Shown here in pieces: positions 16,066 through 23,849 of a stretch of DNA of 64,000 bases. The notes under the pieces are model-generated. The model saw only the letters and a program-made list of their open reading frames with translations. It was not told where the DNA came from and did no database searches. This DNA is from Thermocatellispora tengchongensis. Lineage in GTDB: Bacteria; Actinomycetota; Actinomycetes; Streptosporangiales; Streptosporangiaceae. Each line of letters opens with the position of its first letter. Position 1 is the first letter of the stretch. The position numbers were made by a program, and so were the translations under genes. Location of the stretch: assembly GCF_014202315.1 (NCBI RefSeq), contig NZ_JACHGN010000008.1, forward strand, positions 41,245-105,244, in the 5' to 3' direction.

Positions 16066-16202
16066 GAGCCACCGCCACCCGCCCCGGGCGCCCCGCGACG
16101 TGCGACACCTCAATGACGGCCAGCACAACAAATGCCCAGCTTGCCAGGAAGGATCAACCGGCCCCTCTACTGCGGCGACCTCACCCCGGATGGCTCGCTG
16201 GG

Positions 16203-16545
16203 GTTCGTTTTCGCTCGGGGTGGGTTCGGCTCACCGGGGGTTCGTCTTCGCTCGGGGTGGGCTTGGCTCACTGGGGGTTCGTCTTCGCTCGGGGTGGGCT
16301 CGGCTCGCCCGGCAGTTCGTCTTCGCTCCCGATCGGCCCGGCTCGGCCGGATGTTCGTCTTCGCCTCCGACTGGGTCGGCTCGGGCTGGACGTTCGTCTT
16401 CGCTCCGGGCAGGCCCGGCTTGCCCGGATGTTCGTCTTCGCCTCCGACTGGCTCGACTCGGCCGGAAGTTCGTCTTCGCTCCCGATCGGCGCGGCTTGCC
16501 TGGAAGTTCGCCTTCGCCACCGATCGGCCCGGCGTCCCCCGCGTC
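16203..16545. repeat. About 38-bp minisatellite, nine copies, core GTTCGTCTTCGC
   Basis: GTTCGTCTTCGC or a one-base variant starts at 16203, 16240, 16277, 16315, 16353, 16392, 16430, 16468 and 16506, that is every 37-39 bp. The rest of the unit varies around CTCGGGGTGGGCTCGGCTC. The period shifts the reading frame at each copy, so it is not a protein repeat. There are no unique spacers, so it is not a CRISPR. Confidence 0.92.
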
Positions 16546-16799
16546 GCCGCCCCCCGGAGCGCTGGCCGGTCTCGCGCTCGGCGAGGAGTCGGTGACCCGA
16601 CTCACGCCGGCAACCCTCCGAAGGTCCGCTCTCCCTCCCCGCCCTTCCGCGACTAGTGCTTCCTCCGCCACCCTGCTCCCTTCCGCCACCGCTGTTTCCG
16701 CCATCCACGCATGACCTCGCCGGTGGCGGGTGTTCGTGCAGGTCCTCGGTGGTCCGCCGGTCGCAGTGCGGGTCATGGGCGCTCGTGCCTGTTGTCCGT

Positions 16800-17163
16800 G
16801 CTCGTGCGCGTCGCCCGTGCTTGTGCGGCTGTGCTCGTGCGGGGTTGCCCGTGCTCGTGCGGGGTTGCCCGTGCTCGTGCGGGTCGCCCGTGCTCGCGCC
16901 GGTCGTCGGTGCTCGCGCCGGTCACCGGTCCTCCTGCCCGTCACCCCGACCCGCCCGAGACGCTGGTCCTCGCGCTGGTCGCCCGTGCTCGTGCGGGTCG
17001 CCCGTGCTCGTGCGGGTCGCCCGTGCTCGTGCGGGTCGCCCGTGCTCGCGCCGGTCGCCCGTGCTCGCGCCGGTCGCCCGTGCTCGCGCCGGTCGCCGGT
17101 GCTCGCGCCGGTCACCGGTCCTCCTGCCCGTCACCCCGACCCGCCCGAGACGCTGGTCCTCGC
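16800..17163. repeat. 19-bp minisatellite with a 190-bp higher-order duplication
   Basis: Unit GCCCGTGCTCGTGCGGGTC and its variant with CGCGCCGGTC repeat every 19 bp; GTGCTC begins at 16985, 17004, 17023, 17042 and onwards. A unique-looking segment starting GTCACCGGTCCTCCTGCCCG occurs at 16921 and again at 17111, exactly 190 bp (10 units) apart, which shows that a block of ten units plus the linker was duplicated. Confidence 0.92.
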
Positions 17164-17310
17164 GGTCACCCTCGGCCCTGCCCGCCTCCCGATCTCGCCC
17201 CCGACCTCGCCCTCCATTCCCCGCTCCGACCTCCGCCTCATGGCCTCACCCCGCCTCCTGACCTCGTTCTCCACCCCCTGGCCTCCGCCACCCCATCCCC
17301 TGGCCTGGGC

Positions 17311-17434
17311 TGGGGAGGCTTCCGCTGCGGTGGCGTGGTCCTCCCGGTCTCGCCAGCCCATCCCGTGGCCCGTGCCGGCCACCGGTGGTGCGGGCCGGGG
17401 AGGCTTCCGCTGCGGTGGAGTGGGCCTCCCGGTC
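17311..17434. repeat. Direct repeat of about 38 bp, two copies
   Basis: GGGGAGGCTTCCGCTGCGGT with the following CCTCCCGGTC segment occurs near 17313 and again near 17397, 84 bp apart. It is a third, independent repeat family in the same non-coding region. Confidence 0.75.
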
Positions 17435-17611
17435 GCCTTGGTGGGCGGCGTGTCGTGCCGCGGCCATATCGCCGGGGCCGTGGCCCGTATGGGCCGGGGC
17501 GGGGTGGGAAATTTCCGGGTTGTGGGGCGGTGAAGGGCGATCAGGGTGGCGGGTTCGCCATAGGCTTGGGGTTCCGGTCGGCCTAGGCTGGCGGGAGAGA
17601 GGTGGGGTCGG

Positions 17612-17640
17612 TTGACGGCCAAACCCAGTTTTCCTACATT
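17612..17640 (+). promoter_or_regulatory. Sigma-70-type promoter of the LanC-like gene (TTGACG-N17-TACATT)
   Basis: TTGACG at 17612-17617 and TACATT at 17635-17640 are separated by exactly 17 bases, putting the start of transcription near 17647 and leaving a short leader with GGGAGGGG (17662-17669). It is one of the two best -35/-10 pairs in the window. Confidence 0.75.
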
Positions 17641-17649
17641 GTAAGTAGG
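17633..17649. promoter_or_regulatory. Operator-like inverted repeat CCTAC-N7-GTAGG over the -10 box
   Basis: CCTACATTGTAAGTAGG has perfect five-base arms and overlaps the -10 box and the expected start point of the LanC-like gene, the position of a repressor site. The regulator is unknown; no regulator gene is adjacent apart from the HTH-bearing citrate synthase. Confidence 0.5.
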
Positions 17650-17672
17650 TATTGCGGCGAGCGGGAGGGGAC

Positions 17673-19046
17673 ATGGACCGGGAACGCCCGTCATGGCCGC
17701 ACGCGGAGACCCCGCTGGAGGCCGCCGTGCTGGCCGCGCGCTGGATCAGGGGCGCCGCCGTGGACGACGAGCTGGGCAGGTGGTGGCGGCCCAACCCCGA
17801 CGCCCAGGGGAGGTCGGCGCTGCCGGACGCCTCGGCCTCCATTTACGCCGGGGCCGCGGGGATCGTGCTGTTCTTCATCGAGCTGGCCACGGCCACCGGT
17901 GACGAGAGCTACCTCGCCGACGCCGCCGCCGGAGCCCGTCGTCTGGCGGCGACCGTGGCCGGGGGCGGCGGCGACCCGACCCTGTACCACGGCACGGCCG
18001 GGGTGATGTTCGCGCTCGCCGAGGCCGGGTGGGCGACCGGTGAGGCGGCCTTCGAGGACGCCGCCCGCACCGCCGCCGACCGCCTCGTGCGCCGCCTGCG
18101 CGGCTTCGGCGGCTCCGGGCACGCCGCCCTGCGCACGCGGGGCGTCGGCTGGACCTCCGATCCCGCGCTGCGCGGCGACGGCGGCATCGTGCTGGCCCTG
18201 CTGCACGCCTCCGGCATGCTCGGCGTCCCCGAGTACGAGCGGGTCGCGGTCGAGGCCGGGGAGAGGATCGCCGAGCTGGTCGTCCCCGGGCACCGCTTCG
18301 GCGAGGAGGGCTGCGCCGACCTGCCCCTCGACGCGGTCACCCCCGGTTTCCTGTCCGGCACCGCGGGCACCGCGTTCGTGCTCGCCCGCCTGTACGGCGT
18401 CACCCGTGAGCGCGCCTTCCTCGAGGCGGCCCGGCGCGGCGCCGACTTCGTGCGTACCGTGAGCGTGGTCTCGGGCAGGTGCGCGCTCGTGCCCCACCAC
18501 GTCCCGCAGGGCCGGGCCCTGCACTACCTCGGCTTCTGCTCCGGCTCCGCGGGCGTCGCCCGCCTGTTCTACGAGCTGCACCGCATCGGCGAGGAGCCCG
18601 CGCGCGCCGCCGCGGCCGACCTGGAGTGGGTCGAGCGGCTGGCGCTGGGCATCATGCAGAGCGGTGTGCCGCACCGCCAGACCGAGGGGTTCTGGAACGT
18701 CGCCTGCCAGTGCTGCGGCACCGCCGGGCTGGTGGAGCTGTTCGTCGGCATGTGGTCCGCGACCGGCCGCGACGTCTACCTCGACTTCGCCCGGGTCCTG
18801 GCCGAGAACCTGATCGGCCGGGCCACCGGGGGCGACGGCGCCGGCTACCGGTGGTACCAGGCGTACCGGCGGCTGCGCCCGTGGGAGGTGACCGCCGACA
18901 CCGGCTACATGGTCGGGGCCGCGGGCATCGCCTCGGCGCTGCTGCACCTGCACGCGGCCGAGCACCCCGAGCAGGCCGGACGGCAGGTCCTGCTGCCCGA
19001 CAACCCGTTCCCGGCCATCCCGCTGCCGACCCCGAGCCTCAACTAG
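17673..19046 (+). CDS. Stand-alone LanC-like (lanthionine cyclase fold) protein with Cys-Cys in place of Cys-His
   Basis: 457 aa. The alpha/alpha-toroid repeats of LanC proteins are visible as recurring G-x-(A/T/P)-G turns: Y-A-G-A-A-G, Y-H-G-T-A-G, L-S-G-T-A-G, F-C-S-G-S-A-G, C-C-G-T-A-G and M-V-G-A-A-G. In lanthionine cyclases zinc is held by Cys, Cys and His in C-x-G and C-H-G. Here Cys289 (F-C-S-G) fits the first, and the C-H-G motif reads C347-C348-G with an extra Cys345, so His is replaced by Cys. No precursor peptide, dehydratase or protease gene is near. ATG 17673 has a strong ribosome binding site. The gene converges on citrate synthase with an 8-bp overlap. It is probably a LanC-like protein outside lantibiotic synthesis; function unknown. 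Confidence 0.82.
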   Translation: MDRERPSWPHAETPLEAAVLAARWIRGAAVDDELGRWWRPNPDAQGRSALPDASASIYAGAAGIVLFFIELATATGDESYLADAAAGARRLAATVAGGGGDPTLYHGTAGVMFALAEAGWATGEAAFEDAARTAADRLVRRLRGFGGSGHAALRTRGVGWTSDPALRGDGGIVLALLHASGMLGVPEYERVAVEAGERIAELVVPGHRFGEEGCADLPLDAVTPGFLSGTAGTAFVLARLYGVTRERAFLEAARRGADFVRTVSVVSGRCALVPHHVPQGRALHYLGFCSGSAGVARLFYELHRIGEEPARAAAADLEWVERLALGIMQSGVPHRQTEGFWNVACQCCGTAGLVELFVGMWSATGRDVYLDFARVLAENLIGRATGGDGAGYRWYQAYRRLRPWEVTADTGYMVGAAGIASALLHLHAAEHPEQAGRQVLLPDNPFPAIPLPTPSLN

Positions 19047-20301
19047 GCGGCGGGCCGGTGTAGGTCACGCGGGGGCGCAGGGGCACGCCGCGGGCGTACT
19101 CCTCCATCGCGTGCGCCAGCCATCCGGCCGACCGCGCGACGGCGAAGATCGCCTCGCCCGCGCCGGTCACCATGCCCGCGACCGTGGTCAGCGTGGCCAG
19201 CGCGAAGTCGACGTTGGGCTCGGGCAGCCGCCGCGCCGCCGACTCCGCCAGCACCGCCTCCGCCACCTCCGCCCGCCGCGGGTCGCCCTCGCCCTCCGAC
19301 ACGGCCCGGGTGACCAGGCCGTACAGCAGCCGCATGCGCCCGTCGCCGGACTTGTACACCGTGTGGCCGAAGCCGGGGATGCGCTCGTGGCGGCGCAGGC
19401 GGTCGCCGATCGGGCCGGCGGCGAGCTCGGGCCGGTCGTTCTCGCGCAGCATCCGCTCGGCACCGAGCGAGGCCCCGCCGTGCAGGGGTCCGCCCAGCAC
19501 GCCGAGGCCCGCGGAGACCACGGCGTACGGGTCGGCGCGTACGGAGGCGGCCACCCGCGCGGCCAGTGTGGACGCGGCCAGCTCGTGCTCGGCGAGCAGG
19601 ACCAGGGCGGCTTCCAGCGCGCGCAGCAGCCCTGGGGTGGGGCGGCGCGGGCACAGCGCACGCCACAGCCGCGCCCCGACCGACTCGCCGGGGGCGGGCG
19701 GCGCGCCCGGCGGCGCCGGCAGGGAGTCGACCAGCCCCCCGATCAGCCTGCGCCCGGTCTCGGCCACGGCGGGCGCGTCGAGCGTGAACCGCAGCGGATC
19801 GGAGGCCGCGAGCACGGCCGTGGCGATCTGCAGCCGCTCCAGCGGCAGCAGCCGTCCCGGCAGCGCCGCCTGCGCCCTCATGGCCGCCGTGACGGCCCCC
19901 GTGTCCGCCCGCCATCCGCCCTCTCCGCCGGCCTTCTTCGGTGCGGTCGCGTCGCCCGGCGCGCGGTGCTCGTCCTCCGTGCCCGTCCACAGCCAGCGGG
20001 CGACCTCCTCGAAGCGCCGGCTCTCGGCCAGGGAGAGGGCGTCGCGGCCGCGGTAGTACGGCCGGTCCTCGCCCAGGACGCTGATCTGCGACTCGATGGG
20101 AAGCTCGCCGGCCGCGGCGGCGGGGCGGCGGGGGCGGCCCCGGCGGGCCAGGACCTCCACCTCGGCGGCGTCGAACAGGCTGGCCCGCCGGTCGGGGGCG
20201 TGGCGCCGCCGCAGCACGCCGCGGCTCACGTACGCGTACAGGGTGGCGGGCTTGACGCCGAGCCTGCGCGCCGCCTCGGCGGCGTCGATCCACTCCGTCA
20301 C
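19039..20301 (-). CDS. Citrate synthase-like enzyme with an N-terminal MerR-type HTH
   Basis: 420 aa. Residues about 4-45 form a helix-turn-helix (A-A-R-R-L-G-V-K-P-A-T-L-Y-A-Y-V-S-R-G-V-L), residues about 85-415 a citrate synthase. The catalytic triad is present: His in G-G-P-L-H-G-G-A-S, His in G-F-G-H-T-V-Y, and Asp in P-N-V-D-F-A-L-A. It would condense acetyl-CoA (or propionyl-CoA) with oxaloacetate. The HTH type is known in actinobacteria, for example one of two adjacent Streptomyces citrate synthase genes. A second citrate synthase gene is not beside it. GTG 20301 is preferred because GGAGGAG lies seven bases upstream. The divergent region carries AT-rich palindromes, which the HTH could bind. 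Confidence 0.88.
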   Translation of the reverse strand: MTEWIDAAEAARRLGVKPATLYAYVSRGVLRRRHAPDRRASLFDAAEVEVLARRGRPRRPAAAAGELPIESQISVLGEDRPYYRGRDALSLAESRRFEEVARWLWTGTEDEHRAPGDATAPKKAGGEGGWRADTGAVTAAMRAQAALPGRLLPLERLQIATAVLAASDPLRFTLDAPAVAETGRRLIGGLVDSLPAPPGAPPAPGESVGARLWRALCPRRPTPGLLRALEAALVLLAEHELAASTLAARVAASVRADPYAVVSAGLGVLGGPLHGGASLGAERMLRENDRPELAAGPIGDRLRRHERIPGFGHTVYKSGDGRMRLLYGLVTRAVSEGEGDPRRAEVAEAVLAESAARRLPEPNVDFALATLTTVAGMVTGAGEAIFAVARSAGWLAHAMEEYARGVPLRPRVTYTGPPPS

Positions 20302-20323
20302 CGCGGCTCCTCCAGCCAGCAAC

Positions 20324-20339
20324 ATTGATTTTAATCAAT
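20324..20339. promoter_or_regulatory. AT-rich palindrome ATTGATTTTAATCAAT (FNR-box-like)
   Basis: Seven-base perfect arms around TT. It contains TTGAT-N4-ATCAA, the textbook FNR consensus, in a genome where AT-rich sequence is rare. It lies 22 bp upstream of the citrate synthase GTG and next to a second palindrome at 20342-20357, centres 18 bp apart. FNR is not common in this group, so another Crp/Fnr, Lrp or the HTH-citrate synthase may be the ligand. Confidence 0.6.
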
Positions 20340-20341
20340 AT

Positions 20342-20357
20342 TGATACATGTGCATCA
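20342..20357. promoter_or_regulatory. Second palindrome TGATACATGTGCATCA
   Basis: Arms TGAT...ATCA with most inner positions also symmetric. With the first palindrome it makes a paired operator between citrate synthase and the homocitrate-synthase-like gene. TTGATA (20341-20346) and CAATCT (20365-20370), 18 bp apart, may be the rightward promoter. Confidence 0.5.
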
Positions 20358-20411
20358 GGAGTGTCAATCTGGGAGCGAGACCGGACGACGCGACCAGGAG
20401 CAGGAGCGGGC

Positions 20412-21626
20412 ATGCCACGGATTCACTTCCTCGACGTCACCAACCGCGACGGCGTGCAGACGGCCCGGCTGGGGCTGTCGAAGTTCGGCAAGACGATGGT
20501 GAACGCCTATCTCGGCCGGCTGGGCGTGGCGCAGTCGGAGATCGGGTTCCCGTTCCTGTTCCACGAGGCCCCGTACGTGCGCGCGCAGGTGGCGCTCGCC
20601 GAGGCGGGCGCGTTCGGGGCGCTGCGGCTGTCGGGCTGGTGCCGGGCGGTGCCCGGTGACGTGGAGAAGGCGCTGCCGTCGGGGCTACGGCACTACAACC
20701 TGTCGATCTCCACCTCCGACTACATGATCCAGAACAAGTTCCGGGGCAGGCTCGACCGCGACGCCGTGATCCGCGAGATGACCGCCGCGGTGCGCCTGGC
20801 CAAGGCGGGCGGGGCCGAGACCGTGGGCGTGAACGCCGAGGACGCCTCGCGCACCGGTGACGGGTTCCTGGCCGAGTTCGGGCACGCGGCCAAGGAGGCG
20901 GGCGCCGACCGGGTGCGCTACTGCGACACGATCGGCGGCGACACGCCCGAGCGGATCAGGGAGCGCTTCGCCAAGCTCGCCGCCGAGCTGGCGATGCCGG
21001 TCGAGACGCACTGCCACAACGACCTGTGCATGGCCGTGGCCAACTCGGTCTCGGGCGCGCTCGGCGACCTGGACGCGGGCCAGGACGCCTGGATCAACAC
21101 CTGCGTCAACGGCGTGGGGGAGCGGGCGGGCAACGCCGACCTGCTGTCCACGATCCTGGCCTTCCGGCACGGCTTCGGCCTCGACGTGGAGATCGGCGAC
21201 CCGCTCGACCTGTCCTGGGCGCGCCGGTTCGGGCTGTGGGCGGCGTACGCGTTCGGCCGGCCGCTGCCGTACAACCAGCCCGGCGTCGGCCGCAACGCGT
21301 TCGCGCACGAGTCCGGCATCCACGCCGACGGCGCGCTGAAGGACCACGGCAACTACGAGCTGTACGACGAGGCCCTGCTCGGCCCGTTCCCGGACGACCG
21401 CCACGCGACCCCGGGCCGGGTGGTGCTGACCGGCGAGTACGGTGGCATGGCCGGCTTCCGGCATGTCATGGACGGCCTCGGGGTCACGGTGACCGACGAG
21501 GAGCTGACCTTCAAGCTGGTCCAGCTCTGCAACGCCGGCACCGGCCGCCCGCTCACCGACGACGAGCTGCGCCTGATCGCGGCGTACCCGGCCCAGCTCG
21601 CCCTGCTCTATCCCGGCCTGCTCTGA
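20412..21626 (+). CDS. DRE-TIM metallolyase: homocitrate synthase / isopropylmalate synthase-like
   Basis: 404 aa. The Claisen-type aldolase signature is F-L-D-V-T-N-R-D-G-V-Q-T (catalytic Arg-Asp), with T-H-C-H-N-D-L-C-M-A-V-A-N metal-binding His-x-His and G-V-G-E-R-A-G-N-A-D, then H-E-S-G-I-H-A-D-G. It condenses acetyl-CoA with a 2-oxoacid, homocitrate or citramalate and isopropylmalate being the likely products; the substrate cannot be fixed from these motifs. It lacks the regulatory LeuA C-terminal domain. It is divergent from the HTH-citrate synthase across a paired operator, so the two acetyl-CoA condensing enzymes may be co-regulated. AGGAG before ATG 20412. Confidence 0.85.
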   Translation: MPRIHFLDVTNRDGVQTARLGLSKFGKTMVNAYLGRLGVAQSEIGFPFLFHEAPYVRAQVALAEAGAFGALRLSGWCRAVPGDVEKALPSGLRHYNLSISTSDYMIQNKFRGRLDRDAVIREMTAAVRLAKAGGAETVGVNAEDASRTGDGFLAEFGHAAKEAGADRVRYCDTIGGDTPERIRERFAKLAAELAMPVETHCHNDLCMAVANSVSGALGDLDAGQDAWINTCVNGVGERAGNADLLSTILAFRHGFGLDVEIGDPLDLSWARRFGLWAAYAFGRPLPYNQPGVGRNAFAHESGIHADGALKDHGNYELYDEALLGPFPDDRHATPGRVVLTGEYGGMAGFRHVMDGLGVTVTDEELTFKLVQLCNAGTGRPLTDDELRLIAAYPAQLALLYPGLL

Positions 21627-21744
21627 CAATGTCCAATCAAACCTACTGATTTAATGGGTTAAGCTGATGGTGGGCATCGGCAAGGGCCGGTGCCGGCGCG
21701 ACCATGATTGGGTGAATCCGCATGAGCGAGACCGGGGACCCCTC

Positions 21745-21750
21745 TACCCT
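21745..21750 (+). promoter_or_regulatory. -10 box TACCCT of a leaderless promoter
   Basis: TACCCT is followed by CGCACCC and GTG 21758. It decides the start of the beta-propeller gene against the upstream ATG at 21722, which has no ribosome binding site. Confidence 0.45.
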
Positions 21751-21757
21751 CGCACCC

Positions 21758-22681
21758 GTGCTGACTCAACAGAACGACCCTCGCGTCGTGGAGCTTATCC
21801 CCGATCCCGCCCGCTCGGCCGTCGCCGTCGAGCCGCCCGAGCCCGCCGAGGGCCACTGGGCCGGCGCGCCGAGCGCGGTCGCGAGCGACGGCGTGATCTA
21901 TCTCGCCTACCGGCTGCGCCGCCCGGTGGGCGAGGGCCGCGGCTACGCCGTCGCCGTCGCGGCGTCCTCCGACGGCGAGCGGTTCGAGACGCTGACCGTC
22001 ATCGAACGCGAGCGGATGAACACCGAGTCGCTGGAGCGTCCCACCCTGGTCCGCACCCCCGAGGGCGGCTGGCGCCTCTACCTGAGCTGTGCCACCCACG
22101 GGTCCAAGCACTGGCGGGTCGAGGCGCTCGACGCCGCCGACCCCGCCTCCTTCGACCCGCGCACCAGCCGGGTCGTGCTGCCCGGCGACACCAAGACCGG
22201 CGTGAAGGACCCGGTGATCGTCCAGCGTGACGGCGTGTGGCACCTGTGGGCGTCCTGTCACCCGCTGGCCGACCCCGCCGAGGCCGACCAGATGGTCACC
22301 GACTACGCCACCAGCCACGACGGTCTCGACTGGACCTGGCACGGCACCGCCCTCGCCGGCCGTCCGGGCCGCTGGGACGCGCGCGGCGTGCGCGTCTCGG
22401 CCGTGCGCTTCCTCGACGGCCAGACCGTCGCCTTCTACGACGGCCGCGCCACCGCCGCCGAGAACTACGAGGAGCGCACCGGCGTGGCCTTCGGGGCCGA
22501 CCCGGCCGCCCTGGCCGCCTTCGGCGCCGCCCCCGCCGCGTCCTCACCGCACCACGGCGGCGGCCTGCGCTACCTCGACATCGTGGACCTCCCCGGCGGC
22601 CGCAGGCGGCTGTACTACGAGTACACCCGCCCCGACGGCGCCCACGACCTGCGCACCGAGCTGCGCGAGGCCGCGCCGTAG
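21758..22681 (+). CDS. Predicted five-bladed beta-propeller (glycosyl hydrolase family 43/62-like) protein
   Basis: 307 aa. Blade-like motifs recur: G-A-P-S-A-V...[43 protein letters not shown] and [14 protein letters not shown], the pattern of clan GH-F propellers. Asp-Pro in V-K-D-P and Glu in L-E-R-P could be acid residues, but no catalytic assignment is safe and there is no signal peptide, so it acts inside the cell. GTG 21758 is preferred because it follows TACCCT by seven bases; ATG 21722 is an alternative. It lies 131 bp after the homocitrate-synthase-like gene. Confidence 0.6.
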   Translation: MLTQQNDPRVVELIPDPARSAVAVEPPEPAEGHWAGAPSAVASDGVIYLAYRLRRPVGEGRGYAVAVAASSDGERFETLTVIERERMNTESLERPTLVRTPEGGWRLYLSCATHGSKHWRVEALDAADPASFDPRTSRVVLPGDTKTGVKDPVIVQRDGVWHLWASCHPLADPAEADQMVTDYATSHDGLDWTWHGTALAGRPGRWDARGVRVSAVRFLDGQTVAFYDGRATAAENYEERTGVAFGADPAALAAFGAAPAASSPHHGGGLRYLDIVDLPGGRRRLYYEYTRPDGAHDLRTELREAAP

Positions 22682-22700
22682 GGGGCCCGCCGGGCGGGTC

Positions 22701-23681
22701 TCAGGCCCCGCGGGGGCGGCCGTTGCGGGCCTGGCGCTGGCCGGTGGGGCGGGTGCCGACGAGGCCGCCGGAGCGTTCGCGGGGCCGGAGCCAGTCGCCG
22801 AAGTCCTCGCCGGTCAGGCGCTGGAGCAGGGCCACGTCGTCGGCGAAGGCCGGGATGAGGGCGCGGCGCTGCTCCCAGGTGAGGGGGCGGCGGGGTCGGC
22901 CGCGCTGCTGCAGGCGGCCCTCGACCGACTCGGCGAAGGCCCTGGCCGGGCCCGGGGGCAGGATCGACTCGGCGGCGCGCAGCGAGCGCGAGAGCAGGCG
23001 GTGGGTGAGCGACGGGTCGGGGTGGGCGGTGACGTTCTCGCGCGGCACCTCGGTGATGACGCCGGTCTCCACGCCGAGGAAGGCGCAGATGCGGTCCAGG
23101 GCGCGGGCGGGGGTGTCCACCAGGTCGCGGTAGCGGAACACCAGCACCTGCTCGCGCGGGAACAGGGAGTACAGGTGCTCAAGCTGCTCGCCGTACCGGC
23201 CGAGGGACAGATAGTGCCAGAACGGGGCCCATCCGGCGGCGATCCTGCGCGGCTCCTCCGCGCACGCGCGCACCACGTCGCCGATCGGCTCCAGGCCGGC
23301 CGACCACAGGTGGGTCCAGTTGGAGTGGGCGCGCTCGACCGGGTCGCGCAGGACCACGATCAGCCTGGCGCCGGGGATGGCGGCCCGGATGCGGCGCTGC
23401 GCCGCGCGGTCGTACAGGTAGAAGGGGGTGGACTCGCCGCACAGGGCGCCGGGCGGCGCGCCCTCGAACAGCGCCAGGTAGTCCTCGCGGCGCCAGACGT
23501 GCTCCCGGTACGTACGCGCGTCGCCCGGCCCGCCGCCGGTCGGCGGCGGCCCGTCGGTGAGGAAGAACTTCGGCTCCTTGACCGCCGACATGTGCAGGCG
23601 GGGGTGCCGCGCCAGCGCGGCGTGCAGCGCGGTCGTGCCGGCTTTCGGCGCGCCGATGACCAGGAAGTCGGGTAGGGGCAT
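22701..23681 (-). CDS. PAPS-dependent sulfotransferase
   Basis: 326 aa. The 5'-phosphosulfate loop is F-L-V-I-G-A-P-K-A-G-T-T-A-L-H and the 3'-phosphate site V-V-L-R-D-P-V-E-R-A-H-S-N-W, both intact, with K-E-P-K-F-F between them as in heparan-type and glycolipid sulfotransferases. It would move sulfate from PAPS to a hydroxyl of a sugar, lipid or secondary metabolite; no acceptor gene cluster is evident. GGGGAGG precedes ATG 23681. It is divergent from the LAL-type regulator, with an AT-rich promoter region between. Confidence 0.9.
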   Translation of the reverse strand: MPLPDFLVIGAPKAGTTALHAALARHPRLHMSAVKEPKFFLTDGPPPTGGGPGDARTYREHVWRREDYLALFEGAPPGALCGESTPFYLYDRAAQRRIRAAIPGARLIVVLRDPVERAHSNWTHLWSAGLEPIGDVVRACAEEPRRIAAGWAPFWHYLSLGRYGEQLEHLYSLFPREQVLVFRYRDLVDTPARALDRICAFLGVETGVITEVPRENVTAHPDPSLTHRLLSRSLRAAESILPPGPARAFAESVEGRLQQRGRPRRPLTWEQRRALIPAFADDVALLQRLTGEDFGDWLRPRERSGGLVGTRPTGQRQARNGRPRGA

Positions 23682-23849
23682 CGGGCGTCCTCCCCATAAA
23701 AACCTGCATTACCGACTTTATATCCATTAAATATAGCCGTGCGCGGGAGAACGGCAAGCGACCTCGCCGCACCGGCTGACGAATCCCGCCGGACGCGCAA
23801 TCATGTTCATCGGTTCCGGTCGGTCCTCGGTGGGAAGGGCGCACCCCCC

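Larger units (their letters stand above)
16066..17611. other. 1.55-kb non-coding region filled with tandem repeats
   Basis: No credible gene is present between the F420-type oxidoreductase and the LanC-like gene. Long open frames exist on both strands, but their peptides are repetitive in all three frames because the repeat periods (37-39 and 19 bp) are not multiples of three. Three separate repeat families are listed individually. The region lies upstream of both flanking genes, so it separates two divergent promoters. Confidence 0.75.

Noticed and set aside
16203..17163. CRISPR array
   Set aside because: The units are contiguous with no unique spacers and vary internally; no cas genes lie nearby.
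16711..17586. Long open frames on both strands in the repeat region, one of 291 aa and one of 294 aa
   Set aside because: The peptides are composed of repeated units in every frame because the DNA periods are not multiples of three, and no ribosome binding site or family match is seen.
17673..19046. Lantibiotic biosynthesis cluster
   Set aside because: Only the LanC-like protein is present; there is no precursor peptide, dehydratase, transporter or protease.
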